A DNA stretch of 64,000 nucleotides from positions 186,001 through 250,000 of the forward strand of contig JADJAB010000002.1 of NCBI GenBank assembly GCA_016704435.1, in the 5' to 3' direction. This document shows, piece by piece, positions 26,224 to 35,766 of this stretch (the stretch's first letter is position 1; each line of letters opens with the position of its first letter). A program made the position numbers and the translations under genes. Below the pieces are notes generated by a model. That model had not been told where the DNA came from. It did not search any database and saw only the letters and a program-made list of their open reading frames with translations. This stretch comes from Rhodobacter sp. Lineage in GTDB: Bacteria; Pseudomonadota; Alphaproteobacteria; Rhodobacterales; Rhodobacteraceae.

Positions 26224-27516
26224 ATGCCTTTTGAACAGATCAGCCAGCCACCCCGCCGTATTGCCGTTGTCGGAGGGGGGATTTCAGGATTGTCTGCCGC
26301 GCTCGCGCTGTGCGAAACCAACGCGGTCACCGTGTATGAAGCCGAAGGCCGCATGGGCGGCCACGCCCGGACCCTGCTGGCCGGCAAGCGCGGCGACCAG
26401 CCGGTGGATACCGGCTTCATCGTGTTCAACCATGTGAACTACCCGCATCTGACCGCACTTTTCGACCGGCTGGGCGTGCCCACCGCGCCTTCAAACATGA
26501 GCTTTGGCGCCTCTACCCTGGGCGGGCGGCTGGAATATGCGCTGGCCTCGCTGGACAAGCTGTTCGCCCAGCGCCGCCGCATCGCCGACCCGCGCTTTCT
26601 GCGCATGCTGGCCGATATCCTGCGCTTCAACGCAAGGGCCGAGGCGACAGTGAGCCCCGGCATGACCATCTCCGGCCTGCTCGATGCGCTGGGCACCGGG
26701 GCGTGGTTCCGCGATCATTACATCACGCCCTTCTCCGGCGCGATCTGGTCGACCCCGACCACCGGCATCCTGGATTTCCCTGCCCATGTGCTGGTCAGCT
26801 TTTTCCGTAACCACGCGCTTCTGGGCCGCAAGGGGCACCACCAATGGCATACCGTGCGCGGCGGCTCGATCCAGTATGTCAGCCGGCTTGCCACGCTTCT
26901 GGCCCGGCAGGGCGTCGACATCCGCACCTCTGCCCCCGTCGCGGCGATCCGGCGCGAGGCGGGGGCCGTCTTCCTGCGCGCCCGTGGTGCGGAATGGGAG
27001 GTTTTCGACGATGTCGTGCTGGCCACCCATGCCGATCAGTCGCTGAAGATGCTGGCCGATCCCTCACCCGCCGAACGGGAAGCACTTGGCGCCTTCCGCT
27101 TTCAGCCGAACGAGGCGGTGCTGCATGCCGACCCGGCGCTGATGCCACGCAATCGCAAGGTCTGGTCGGCCTGGTCCTATGTTGAGCCGCAGGGCCAGCG
27201 GCCCGACAGGATCTCGCTTTCCTACTGGATGAACGCGCTGCAGCCGATTCCGACCGACGATCCGCTGTTCGTGACGCTGAACGCCACGGCCGCAGTGCGG
27301 CAAGAGCTGATCCACGACGTTGCGACCTTCCGCCACCCGATGTTCGACCATGCCGCGCTGACCGCCCAACGCAGGATCGCCGCGCTGAACGGCACCGCGA
27401 ACACCTGGTTCTGCGGCGCCTGGATGCGCAACGGTTTCCACGAGGACGGCATCGCCACCGCGACCGAGATGGCCACCGCGCTGAAGGCGCGTGCCACCGA
27501 AAGGCTGGCGGCATGA
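26224..27516 (+). CDS. FAD-dependent amine-oxidase-like protein of sigma-E regulon
   Basis: The 430-residue protein has the FAD-binding motif RIAVVGGGISGLSAALAL at 12-29, the following Glu in VYEAEGRMGGHARTL, and the C-terminal FAD motif WFCGAWMRNGFHEDGI. It belongs to the NAD(P)-binding/amine oxidase group (COG2907), which is commonly encoded with DUF1365 proteins. In R. sphaeroides genes of this group belong to the sigma-E regulon and act on membrane fatty acids during singlet-oxygen stress; that role here is inferred from the promoter and neighbours. It overlaps the next gene by four bases. Confidence 0.85.
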   Translation: MPFEQISQPPRRIAVVGGGISGLSAALALCETNAVTVYEAEGRMGGHARTLLAGKRGDQPVDTGFIVFNHVNYPHLTALFDRLGVPTAPSNMSFGASTLGGRLEYALASLDKLFAQRRRIADPRFLRMLADILRFNARAEATVSPGMTISGLLDALGTGAWFRDHYITPFSGAIWSTPTTGILDFPAHVLVSFFRNHALLGRKGHHQWHTVRGGSIQYVSRLATLLARQGVDIRTSAPVAAIRREAGAVFLRARGAEWEVFDDVVLATHADQSLKMLADPSPAEREALGAFRFQPNEAVLHADPALMPRNRKVWSAWSYVEPQGQRPDRISLSYWMNALQPIPTDDPLFVTLNATAAVRQELIHDVATFRHPMFDHAALTAQRRIAALNGTANTWFCGAWMRNGFHEDGIATATEMATALKARATERLAA

Positions 27517-28265
27517 CCGGCGTCGATCATATCCGGGGTGCGACGTTTCACGGCCGCAAGGGTGGGTTGGAGAACCGCTTCCGCTATTCGGTCGATTACG
27601 TCCTGCTGGACCCGGAGCGGGCCACCGGCCCGGCGCTGTTCTCGCTGAACCGGGGCAACCTGGCCTCGGTTCGCGATGCCGACCACGGCGGGGCGCCGGG
27701 TCAGGGCCGGGGCGCCTCTTGGGTGCGCGAGACGCTGGCGACCGAGGGCGCGCCGGGGGGCGACATGATCCTGCTGCTGGCGCAGCCGCGCCTACTGGGT
27801 CATGTCTTCAACCCGGTCTCTTTCTGGCTGTGCCATGATGCCGGGGGCGATCTGCGCAGCGTCATCGCCGAGGTCACCAACACCTACGGCGAGCGGCATT
27901 CCTATCTGTGCTCCAAGCCGGACGGCAACCCGATCACCCGCGCCGACACGCTGACCGCGCAGAAGATCTTCCACGTCTCGCCGTTCCAGCCGGTCGACGG
28001 CGAATACCGTTTCCGCTTTGACATAAGGCCGGACAGGATCGGCGTCTGGGTAGACCTGACCACGCCGCAGGGCGGGCTTTACACCAACCTGACCGGCCCG
28101 CGCCGGCCGTTGACCAATGCCGGCATTCTGGCGGCCTGTCTGCGGCGCCCCTTCGGCTCGCGTCGGGTGCTGGCGCTGATCCACTGGCAGGCGCTGAAGC
28201 TGTGGTGGAAGGGCGCGGGTTTTCGCCGCCGCCCCGCCCCGCCCAAGCGGGAGATCAGCAAATGA
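27513..28265 (+). CDS. DUF1365 protein of sigma-E operon
   Basis: The 250-residue DUF1365 protein has the family marks VDHIRGATFHGRKG, FRYSVDYVLLD, GHVFNPVSFWLCHD, EVTNTYGERHSYL and KIFHVSPFQPVDGEYRF (each a short conserved block). DUF1365 proteins almost always sit next to the FAD oxidoreductase and often next to a cyclopropane-fatty-acid-type methyltransferase, so a step in fatty-acyl modification is likely but unproven. The gene overlaps both neighbours by four bases (ATGA). Confidence 0.88.
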   Translation: MTGVDHIRGATFHGRKGGLENRFRYSVDYVLLDPERATGPALFSLNRGNLASVRDADHGGAPGQGRGASWVRETLATEGAPGGDMILLLAQPRLLGHVFNPVSFWLCHDAGGDLRSVIAEVTNTYGERHSYLCSKPDGNPITRADTLTAQKIFHVSPFQPVDGEYRFRFDIRPDRIGVWVDLTTPQGGLYTNLTGPRRPLTNAGILAACLRRPFGSRRVLALIHWQALKLWWKGAGFRRRPAPPKREISK

Positions 28266-28849
28266 GCTTTCTGTCCGGACTTCTGATCGGTCTTTCCGCC
28301 GCTGCGGTGGGGGTGGCGTTGCGCCGGCGCTTTGCCTCGTTCCGCGCCCAGCGGCCCGAGGACTATGCCGGGCAGACCCCCGCGTTTGATATGACACGCC
28401 ACCTGTCCGGCGCACTGGTCCTCGAAGGCGTGATCCACGGCCCCACCGGCCGCGTCACCTCGCGCTTTACCGCCACGGCTTTTGGCAAATGGGTAGGGAC
28501 GGAAGGCACCTTGCATGAGGTGTTCCACTATGACAGCGGCCGCACGCAGGCCCGCGAATGGCGGATCAGCCTGCTGCCGGGCGGGCGCATCCGCGCCACG
28601 GCAGAGGATGTGGAAGGGATGGCCAGCGGTCAGGCCTCGGGTCCGGCGGTCGAGATGCGCTATCGCTACCGGCTGCCGGCCGATGCCGGCGGGCACGTGC
28701 TGTCGGTCACCGACTGGATGTATCTGGCGCCGAATGGCGCCATCGTGAACCGCAGCCAGTTCACCAAGGCGGGTGTCACCGTGGCCGAGCTGGTCGCCAC
28801 CATCCGCCCTGCCCCCGTCGAGGCGCAGCTTGAAATGGCCGCGGAATGA
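28262..28849 (+). CDS. DUF3833 protein of sigma-E operon
   Basis: This 195-residue protein (DUF3833 family) has an N-terminal hydrophobic helix (about 3-24), then FDMTRHLSGALVLEGVIHGPTGRVTSRF (core SGALVLEGVIHGPTGRV), TEGTLHEVFHYDSGRTQAREWRI by its core FHYDSGRTQ, and a terminal VLSVTDWMYLAPNGAIVNRSQF region. Its function is unknown. It recurs in the same fatty-acid-stress operons as DUF1365. The N-terminal helix suggests membrane attachment. It overlaps both neighbours by four bases. Confidence 0.85.
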   Translation: MSFLSGLLIGLSAAAVGVALRRRFASFRAQRPEDYAGQTPAFDMTRHLSGALVLEGVIHGPTGRVTSRFTATAFGKWVGTEGTLHEVFHYDSGRTQAREWRISLLPGGRIRATAEDVEGMASGQASGPAVEMRYRYRLPADAGGHVLSVTDWMYLAPNGAIVNRSQFTKAGVTVAELVATIRPAPVEAQLEMAAE

Positions 28850-29586
28850 GGTCTTTTGCCGGGCAGACCTGGTGGTTGGTCGGGGCGTCCGAGGGGCTGG
28901 GGCTGGCGCTGGCACAGCGCCTCTCGGCGGCCGGGGCCAACCTGATCCTGTCGGCCCGCAGCGCGGACCGGCTGGCCAGCGCCGCCGCCGCCCTGCCCGG
29001 CCCGGCCCGTGCGGTGGTGATGGACGTGGCGTCCGACGCCAGCGTCGCCGAGGCGGCGGCGCAAGTTGGGCGGATCGACGGGCTGGTTTTCCTGGCCGCC
29101 GTCTATCAGCCGATGCGCGCGCAAGGCTGGGACGCGCCGCAGGTCACCGCGATGTGCGACGTGAACTTCACCGGCTGCGCGCGGGTGCTGGGCCATGTGG
29201 TGCCGGCCATGGTGGCACGCGACGCAGGGCATATCGTGCTGACCGGCTCGCTGTCCGGGTTTCGCGGCCTGCCCGGCGCCATCGGATATGCCGCCTCGAA
29301 GGCCGGGGTGATGGTGCTGGCCGAAAGCCTTTACGCCGATCTGCGGCAAAGCGGCGTCCGGGTGCAGGTGGCGAACCCCGGCTTCATCCGCACCCGGCTG
29401 ACCGCGATGAACGACTTTGCCATGCCCTTCATCCAGACACCCGAAGCGGCGGCGGATCTGTTGTTTCGCCACATGCAGAAGGGCGGTTTCAAGCGCAGCT
29501 TTCCGCGGCCGTTCTCCTGGCTGTTCCGGGGCGGCCAATTCTTGCCCGACGCGCTGTGGTACCGGATGTTTCCGCCGAAGCGCTGA
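28846..29586 (+). CDS. Short-chain dehydrogenase/reductase of sigma-E operon
   Basis: The 246-residue SDR has the cofactor loop VGASEGLGLALAQRL near the N-terminus, a catalytic Ser in TGSLSGFRGLPG, and Y-x3-K in IGYAASKAG. NADP is probable, since an Arg-rich region (SARSADRL) follows the second strand. It is the last gene of the four-gene overlapping operon and ends 12 bases from the convergent membrane-protein gene. A role in lipid modification or repair is inferred only from operon context. Confidence 0.88.
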   Translation: MRSFAGQTWWLVGASEGLGLALAQRLSAAGANLILSARSADRLASAAAALPGPARAVVMDVASDASVAEAAAQVGRIDGLVFLAAVYQPMRAQGWDAPQVTAMCDVNFTGCARVLGHVVPAMVARDAGHIVLTGSLSGFRGLPGAIGYAASKAGVMVLAESLYADLRQSGVRVQVANPGFIRTRLTAMNDFAMPFIQTPEAAADLLFRHMQKGGFKRSFPRPFSWLFRGGQFLPDALWYRMFPPKR

Positions 29587-29598
29587 CGCCCCGGCAGA

Positions 29599-30624
29599 TC
29601 AGTCGAACACCCCGGCCACGCGGCCGAACAGCATGAAGGCCCGTGCAGTGCGGGTATCGGCCAGGTCGGCCAGTTCGGCATCGGTCGCATTGGCCTCGAA
29701 GACGGCAAAGGTCTTGTCGAAGGTGCGCAGGAAATGGTGCGCGGCATCGCGGAATACCGTGTCCTCGCGCATCCGCGCCGCCGTAAGCGCCAGCGACGAC
29801 CGGTCGCGGATACCGCCCAGCGCCGCAATGGTGCGGCCGCGCTCTCCCCCCGCAAAGCGGCGCCACAGGTCGGACCGCGCCATCTCGGGCTTGAGGTCAT
29901 CCATGTAGATGCCCTCCTGCGACAGAAGCGTCAGCACATCCTGGGCCGAGCGGATCAGCTTGGCCACCGTCCGATCCTCCAGCGCCAGGCGCAGGGCGCG
30001 AAAGCCTTCCTTGTCCTCGGGGGTTTCGGGAAATTGCAGGGCGCGGATGAAATCGCCGACCGAAAGCGGTGGGCGCATGTCTTCGGCGGGAGTGCCCAGC
30101 GCCAGACCCGGCTGTTCGGCCTCGGGATCCGGGCGCGGCACCGCCAATGCTGCCTTGCGGTCTGCCGAAGGCACCGTCAGTGCCGTATCGCGACGCGAGG
30201 AAAAGGTGGCCAGAACCGATTCCGCCTGCTTGGTCACCGCCGCGATCTCGTCCAGCTTCCGTTCGACCGAGGGCTTCATCGCCGAAGCCTGCACCTGCGC
30301 CGAGGTCTGCACGTAAGACGCCCGCATCGCATCGACCGAGGCTTGCAGCCGCGCCGCTTCGGCCCGCAGGTCGCGGACCGACCGCAGCGTGATCACCGCC
30401 ATCCAGATCAGCGCCAGCGGCAAGAAGACGATCAGCAGCGTCATCACCAGCCCCAGCGTCTGCACGTCATTGCCGGGAGGCGAGGTCAGGATATAGGCCA
30501 GAACGGCGACCACCCAGACCACGCTGAGAAGCCCGGCGACGATTTCCGTGGCGCGGGCCGACCGGCCCCTTTCGGCTTCTGCCGCAAGGCCGGGATCGGG
30601 CAGGGGGCCGGGTTTGGCTTCCAT
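29599..30624 (-). CDS. Conserved membrane protein with coiled coil, function unknown
   Basis: I do not recognise a named family. The 341-residue product has two membrane segments (about 27-46 and 57-80), a coiled-coil-like stretch (about 83-125), a Pro/Ala-rich linker (about 145-185) and a soluble C-terminal domain with FIRALQFPETPEDKEGFRAL and DLWRRFAGGERGRTIAALGGI. Topology would put the C-terminal domain in the cytoplasm if both ends are inside. It starts two bases after the greA stop, so it is likely cotranscribed with greA. Confidence 0.75.
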   Translation of the reverse strand: MEAKPGPLPDPGLAAEAERGRSARATEIVAGLLSVVWVVAVLAYILTSPPGNDVQTLGLVMTLLIVFLPLALIWMAVITLRSVRDLRAEAARLQASVDAMRASYVQTSAQVQASAMKPSVERKLDEIAAVTKQAESVLATFSSRRDTALTVPSADRKAALAVPRPDPEAEQPGLALGTPAEDMRPPLSVGDFIRALQFPETPEDKEGFRALRLALEDRTVAKLIRSAQDVLTLLSQEGIYMDDLKPEMARSDLWRRFAGGERGRTIAALGGIRDRSSLALTAARMREDTVFRDAAHHFLRTFDKTFAVFEANATDAELADLADTRTARAFMLFGRVAGVFD

Positions 30625-30626
30625 GA

Positions 30627-31097
30627 TCAGAGGTAGCGCACCGAAAGAATTTCGTAGCTGCGCAATCCGCCGGGGGTGGCGACATCGACGCTTTCGCCTT
30701 CGTTCTTGCCGATCAGCGCGCGGGCCAGGGGCGAGCGGATGTTCAGCAGGCCCGCCTCGATGTTCGCCTCGACCTCGCCGACGATCTGATAGGTCTTCTT
30801 CTCGTCGCTGTCCTCATCGACCAACTGCACCGTGGCGCCGAACTTGACGCTGCCCGACAGCTTGGCCGGGTCGATCACCTCGGCCAGCGAAATCACGCCT
30901 TCCAGTTCCTTGATGCGGCCCTCGATGAATCCCTGCTTTTCGCGGGCGGCATGGTATTCGGCGTTTTCCGACAGGTCGCCATGGGCGCGGGCCTCGGCAA
31001 TGTCGCGGATCACGGCGGGCCGCGCTTCGGTCTTCAACTGCTTCAGCTCTTCGTCCAGCGCGTCGTAGCCGCGCCGGGTCATCGGGATCTTGTCCAT
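30627..31097 (-). CDS. greA: Transcription elongation factor GreA
   Basis: GreA rescues backtracked RNA polymerase by stimulating transcript cleavage. The 156-residue protein has the N-terminal coiled coil with PMTRRGYDALDEELKQLK, RDIAEARAHGDLSENAEYHAA (tip acidic residues D and E in GDLSENAEYH) and KQGFIEGRIKELE, then the globular domain with KFGATVQLVDEDSDE and SPLARALIGKNEGE. The start at 31097 gives the standard length. The downstream membrane-protein gene follows at two bases. Confidence 0.97.
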   Translation of the reverse strand: MDKIPMTRRGYDALDEELKQLKTEARPAVIRDIAEARAHGDLSENAEYHAAREKQGFIEGRIKELEGVISLAEVIDPAKLSGSVKFGATVQLVDEDSDEKKTYQIVGEVEANIEAGLLNIRSPLARALIGKNEGESVDVATPGGLRSYEILSVRYL

Positions 31098-31360
31098 CGG
31101 TCCACCAGTCAAAAAGAGAAGCCACGGTCCGGGGGCGGCCCGGGCCATGACTTCGCGCACGTTCCCCCCCAAATCAACGCAAGCCCGTCCGAATTGCAAG
31201 CGCGAATGCCGGGCCGGGTCGGCGGTGTGTCGCCGGTGGCGAAGAAGATGTCGGAAGCGCAGCGGGACCGCGACATGATGTTGCGTCATGGTTGACCTTG
31301 CCCTGCCCTTGGGGCAATCAGCCTAGCCAAGGGGAACCAGCCGGGAAAGCGGGAAGAGCC

Positions 31361-33008
31361 ATGAGCCAGGTCCAGCGCGAAAGCATGGAATACGATGTCG
31401 TGATTGTCGGCGCGGGGCCTGCGGGCCTGTCGGCCGCGATCCGCCTGAAGCAGCTGGACCCGGAGCGGTCGGTGGTGGTGCTGGAAAAGGGCTCGGAAGT
31501 CGGCGCGCATATCCTTTCCGGCGCGGTGCTGGACCCCTGCGGCCTGGACGCCCTGCTACCAGACTGGCAGCAGATGGATGCGCCGATCAAGGTGCCGGTT
31601 CGGCATGACAATTTCCACATGCTTGGCCCGGCCGGCAGCATTCGCGTGCCGAACTGGCCGATGCCACCCCTGATGAGCAATCACGGCAACTACATCGTCT
31701 CGATGGCCAATGTCTGCCGCTGGATGGCGGGCGTGGCCGAAGGCTTGGGCGTGGAAATCTTCGCCGGCATGTCGTGCAGCGAGATGGTCTATGACGGCGA
31801 CCGCGTGGCGGGGCGTGGTGGCCGGCGAATTCGGCCTGGACCCGGCGACGGGCGAACCGGGGCCGTCCTACGAACCCGGCATGGAGTTGCGCGGCAAATA
31901 CGTCTTCTTGTCGGAAGGGGTGCGCGGCAGCCTGGCCAAGGAAGTGATCGCGAAATACGACCTGTCGAAGGGCAAGGAACCACAGAAATTCGGCCTCGGG
32001 ATGAAGGAAATCTGGGAGATCGACCCCGCCAAGCACCGCGAGGGCACGGTGACCCATACGATGGGCTGGCCGCTGGGCAAGAACGCGGGCGGCGGCAGTT
32101 TCATCTATCACCTTGAAAACAATCAGGTCTACATCGGCTTTGTGGTTCACCTGAACTACCGCAACCCGCATCTTTACCCTTACATGGAATTCCAGCGCTT
32201 CAAGCATCATCCGATGGTGGCCGAGTTGCTGGAGGGCGGCAAGCGCGTGGCTTACGGCGCGCGGGCGATTTCCGAGGGCGGCTGGCAGTCGATGCCGAAG
32301 ATGGTGGCGCCGGGCGTGGCGCTGCTGGGCTGTTCGGTGGGCATGGTCAACGTGCCGCGCATCAAGGGCAACCACAACGCCATGCTGTCGGGCAAGGCCG
32401 CAGCCGAGGCGGCGCATGCCGCGATTGTGGCGGGCCGTCAGGGGGATGAGCTGGCCGATTATGAGGCCGAGGTGCGCGGCGGCGCAATCGGCAAGGATCT
32501 GAAAAAAGTCCGCAACGTCAAGCCGTTGTGGTCGAAACTCGGGCTGGTTGCCAGCCTTATGGGCGGCGGCATGGACATGTGGCTGAACACCATCGGACTG
32601 ACGGCCTTCGGCACCCTGCGGCATGGCAAGACCGACGCGGCGGCCACCGGCAAGGCGGCCGATTTCAGGAAGATCGACTACCCCCGCCCCGACGGCAAGC
32701 TGTCGTTCGACCGGCTGACCAACGTGGCGTTTTCCTTCACCAACCATGACGAAAACCAGCCCGCGCACCTGAAGCTGAAGGACCCGACGATCCCGATCGC
32801 GGTCAACCTGCCGCAATATGACGAGCCGGCGCAGCGATACTGCCCGGCCGGCGTCTACGAGGTGCTGGGAGAGGGGGCCGACGCGACCTTCCGCATCAAC
32901 TTCCAGAACTGCGTCCATTGCAAGACATGCGACATCAAGGACCCGTCGCAGAACATCAACTGGACCACGCCGATGGGCGGCGGCGGGCCGAACTACCCGA
33001 ACATGTGA
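31361..33008 (+). CDS. Electron transfer flavoprotein-ubiquinone oxidoreductase (frameshifted)
   Basis: ETF-QO passes electrons from reduced ETF (fatty-acid and amino-acid oxidation) to ubiquinone at the inner membrane. Visible are the FAD motif DVVIVGAGPAGLSAAIRL, EVGAHILSGAVLDP, GGGSFIYHLENNQVYIGFV by its core FIYHLENNQVY, INFQNCVHCKTCDIKDPSQNINW by its cluster Cys part NCVHCKTCDIKDP (4Fe-4S), and a GGGGPNYP end. A GGGG at 31810-31813 should be GGG: removing one G restores VAGVVAGEFGLDPATGEPG. The ATG at 31361 is preceded by GGGAAGAG. Confidence 0.95.
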
Positions 33009-33158
33009 CCGGCCCAACATGTGACGGGGCGGCGGGTCCGCTCACGCAACTGTCAGCCTGCGGGCGGCAAAGTGGTGCGACAAGGGCTTGCCCGCCGTTG
33101 CCACTTTGCCCGGCGGCGTTTAGCGTTGCGTCAGTCCCTGTTCCCGGAAAGACCCGCC

Positions 33159-34943
33159 ATGCAAGCGACCCGACGCCCTGCCCTTGCCGCCCTCCTGATG
33201 ACGGCGGCCCTTGTGGCCGGCGCGCTGCACCCGGCCGCCGCGCAGGAGGCTGCGGCCAATGACCAGGTCACCGCCGAGGTGGTCACCGCCGGGGCATCTG
33301 GCGATTCCGGCGCCTATCTGGCCGCCCGCGTGGCCGAAAGCGAGAATGATTTCCGCGCCGCCGCTGCCTGGTATGAACGCGCGCTGCTGGCAGACCCGGC
33401 GAACCCGTCGCTGATCGAAGGCGCGATCTACGCCGAGTTGGGCCTGGGCAATTTCGACAAGGCGCGGGTGTTGGCCGAGGGGCTGGGCGACGCCGCCAAG
33501 GACAACCAGTTGGCCGGTTTTGCCTTCGACGCCACCGAAGCCGCCGCCGGGGATTATGCCGCCCTGATCGCCGCCGCTGCTGATGGCCGCAAGGTCGGCC
33601 CGCTGCTGGACGAACTGGTCGTGGCCTGGGCCAAGCTGGGCGAAGGCCGCATGGCCGATGCGCTGAAGGATTTCGATGCCGTCTCGGAAATGCACGGGAT
33701 GGAGGCGGTGGGTCTTTACCACAAGGCGCTGGCGCTGGCCGTCGCGGGCGACTTCGAGGGTGCCGAAAAGATCCTGTCGGGCGAAGCTGCCGGGCCGATC
33801 AACCTCAACCGCCGCGGCGTGATCGCGCGGGTGCAGATTCTCAGCCAGCTGGAACGCAACGCCGACGCGCTGGTGCTGCTGGACCAAACCTTCGGGACCG
33901 AGCCGGAGCCGGCGCTGGATGCCCTGCGCGCCCGTCTGCAGGCCGGAGAGCCGCTGCCCTTCGCGATGATCCCCGATGCCCGCGCCGGGATCGCCGAAGT
34001 GTTTTTCACCATTGGCACGTTGCTTTTGGGCGAATCCGATCCGGCCTATGTGCTGATGCACAGCCGCGTCGCCAACCACCTCGACCCTGCAAATGACGAG
34101 GCGCTGCTGCTGACCGCGCAAGCGCTGGAAGACCTGGAGCAGCACGACCTTGCAGTCGAGACCTACGCCCGGTTTCCGAAGAACAGCCCGGCCTTCTACA
34201 GCGCCGAGATCGGCCGGTCGGACGCACTTTATGCCGCGGGCCGCAAGGAGGCCGCGATCGAGGTGCTGCAGGCGCTGGCGCGCGGCTATCCCGAACTGGT
34301 CGTCGTCCACAGCTCTTTGGCCGACATCCTGCGCCGCGAGGACCGCTGCGCCGAGGCCGTTGCGTCCTATGACGCCGCACTTGCCCTTGTCCCGAAGGTG
34401 GACCAAGTGCATTGGACACTTTTCTTCAGCCGCGGCATCTGCCACGAAAAGCTGAAGACCTGGGACAAGGCCGAGGCCGATTTCCGCCGCGCGCTGGACT
34501 TGCGTCCGGGCCAGCCGCAGGTGCTGAACTATCTGGGCTACTCGCTGGTGGACCGCGGGCTGAAGCTGGACGAGGCGCTGGAGTTGATCCAGGCCGCCGT
34601 GCGCGCCGAACCCGAGGCCGGCTATATCATCGACAGCCTGGCCTGGGCCTATTTCCGGCTGGGCCGTTATGAAGAGGCGCTGGCGCCGATGGAAAAGGCC
34701 TCGGTATTGGAGCCGGTGGACCCGGTGGTCACCGATCATCTGGGCGATGTCTACTGGATGGTGGACCGCAAGCGCGAAGCGGAATTCCAGTGGCACCGGG
34801 CGCTTTCGTTCGGGCCCGAAGAGAAAGAGGCCGTCCGGATCCGCCGCAAGCTGGAGGTGGGGCTGGACGCGGTGATGAAGGAAGAGGTCACCGGTCCGAC
34901 TGCGCCTTCTCCGTCGATGACCCCTGTCGAGAATGACAACTGA
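33159..34943 (+). CDS. Secreted or periplasmic TPR-repeat protein
   Basis: The 594-residue product has a signal peptide (RRPALAALLMTAALVAGALHPAAAQ, cleavage after AAAQ near residue 29) and about a dozen tetratricopeptide repeats, best seen in DFRAAAAWYERALLADPANP, TWDKAEADFRRALDLRPGQP and YEEALAPMEKASVLEPVDP (core pieces). Such proteins are scaffolds in the envelope; no partner can be read from the sequence. It overlaps the ispE start by 11 bases, so ispE depends on its translation. Start chosen at 33159 for the signal peptide. Confidence 0.85.
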   Translation: MQATRRPALAALLMTAALVAGALHPAAAQEAAANDQVTAEVVTAGASGDSGAYLAARVAESENDFRAAAAWYERALLADPANPSLIEGAIYAELGLGNFDKARVLAEGLGDAAKDNQLAGFAFDATEAAAGDYAALIAAAADGRKVGPLLDELVVAWAKLGEGRMADALKDFDAVSEMHGMEAVGLYHKALALAVAGDFEGAEKILSGEAAGPINLNRRGVIARVQILSQLERNADALVLLDQTFGTEPEPALDALRARLQAGEPLPFAMIPDARAGIAEVFFTIGTLLLGESDPAYVLMHSRVANHLDPANDEALLLTAQALEDLEQHDLAVETYARFPKNSPAFYSAEIGRSDALYAAGRKEAAIEVLQALARGYPELVVVHSSLADILRREDRCAEAVASYDAALALVPKVDQVHWTLFFSRGICHEKLKTWDKAEADFRRALDLRPGQPQVLNYLGYSLVDRGLKLDEALELIQAAVRAEPEAGYIIDSLAWAYFRLGRYEEALAPMEKASVLEPVDPVVTDHLGDVYWMVDRKREAEFQWHRALSFGPEEKEAVRIRRKLEVGLDAVMKEEVTGPTAPSPSMTPVENDN

Positions 34944-35766
34944 GACCGAGTTCGCCCCTGCCAAGGTGAATCTGGCGCTGCATGTCACCGGGCAGCGCGC
35001 CGATGGCTATCATCTCCTGGACAGTCTGGTGGCCTTTGCCGAGGTGGGCGACCGGGTGACGCTGGCCCCGTGGGACGGGCTGCACCCCGAATTGCAGATC
35101 ACCGGGCCGCAGGCCGGGGCGCTGCCGCCTTCGGACGACAACCTTTGCCTGCGCGCGGCACGCGCCATGGGCGGCGGCGTCGCGATGACGCTGCACAAGG
35201 TGCTGCCGGTGGCCTCGGGCATCGGCGGCGGGTCGGCCGATGCGGCGGCGGTGCTGCGAGCCATGCGACGAATCGGGCGGGCCCTACCCCCGGCGGCCGA
35301 GATCCTGGCGCTTGGCGCCGACGTGCCGGTCTGCCTTGCGGGCCGCGCCGTGCGGATGACCGGGGTGGGCGAGGTCCTGACGCCGCTTGCCCTGCCCGAA
35401 GCCTGGCTGGTGCTGGCCAACCCCGGCGTAGCGCTGGCGACGCCGCAGGTGTTTCAGGCGCTGACCCGGCGCGACAATGCCCCCCTGCCCAGCTTGCCGC
35501 GTTTGCGCGGGGTGGCGGAGCTGGCGGCCTTTCTTGCCATGCAGCGCAACGATCTGGAGCCTGCCGCGACTGCCCTGGCCCCGGTGATCGCCGAAACCCG
35601 CGCCGCGCTGACCGCCCAGACGGGCTGCCTTCTGGCGCGGATGTCGGGATCAGGCGCAACCTGCTTCGGGCTCTTTGCCGACGGGCTGACCGCCACTGCT
35701 GCCGCCCGGGCGCTGCGGGCGGCGCATCCCGGATGGTGGGTCGAAGCGGGCCGGATGCTCAGCTGA
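34933..35766 (+). CDS. ispE: 4-diphosphocytidyl-2-C-methyl-D-erythritol kinase IspE
   Basis: IspE phosphorylates CDP-methylerythritol in the non-mevalonate isoprenoid pathway. The 277-residue GHMP kinase has the N-terminal AKVNLALHVTGQRADGYH, the ATP-binding Gly-rich LPVASGIGGGSADAAAVL, and the C-terminal MSGSGATCFGLF. It overlaps the upstream TPR gene by 11 bases and, at its 3' end, the convergent polyprenyl diphosphate synthase by eight bases. Both products act in isoprenoid metabolism. Confidence 0.96.
   Translation: MTTETEFAPAKVNLALHVTGQRADGYHLLDSLVAFAEVGDRVTLAPWDGLHPELQITGPQAGALPPSDDNLCLRAARAMGGGVAMTLHKVLPVASGIGGGSADAAAVLRAMRRIGRALPPAAEILALGADVPVCLAGRAVRMTGVGEVLTPLALPEAWLVLANPGVALATPQVFQALTRRDNAPLPSLPRLRGVAELAAFLAMQRNDLEPAATALAPVIAETRAALTAQTGCLLARMSGSGATCFGLFADGLTATAAARALRAAHPGWWVEAGRMLS

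Noticed and set aside
33000..33025. Direct repeat AACATGTGAC after the ETF-QO gene
   Set aside because: Ten bases repeated once with 16-base spacing is near what chance allows and shows no other structure.
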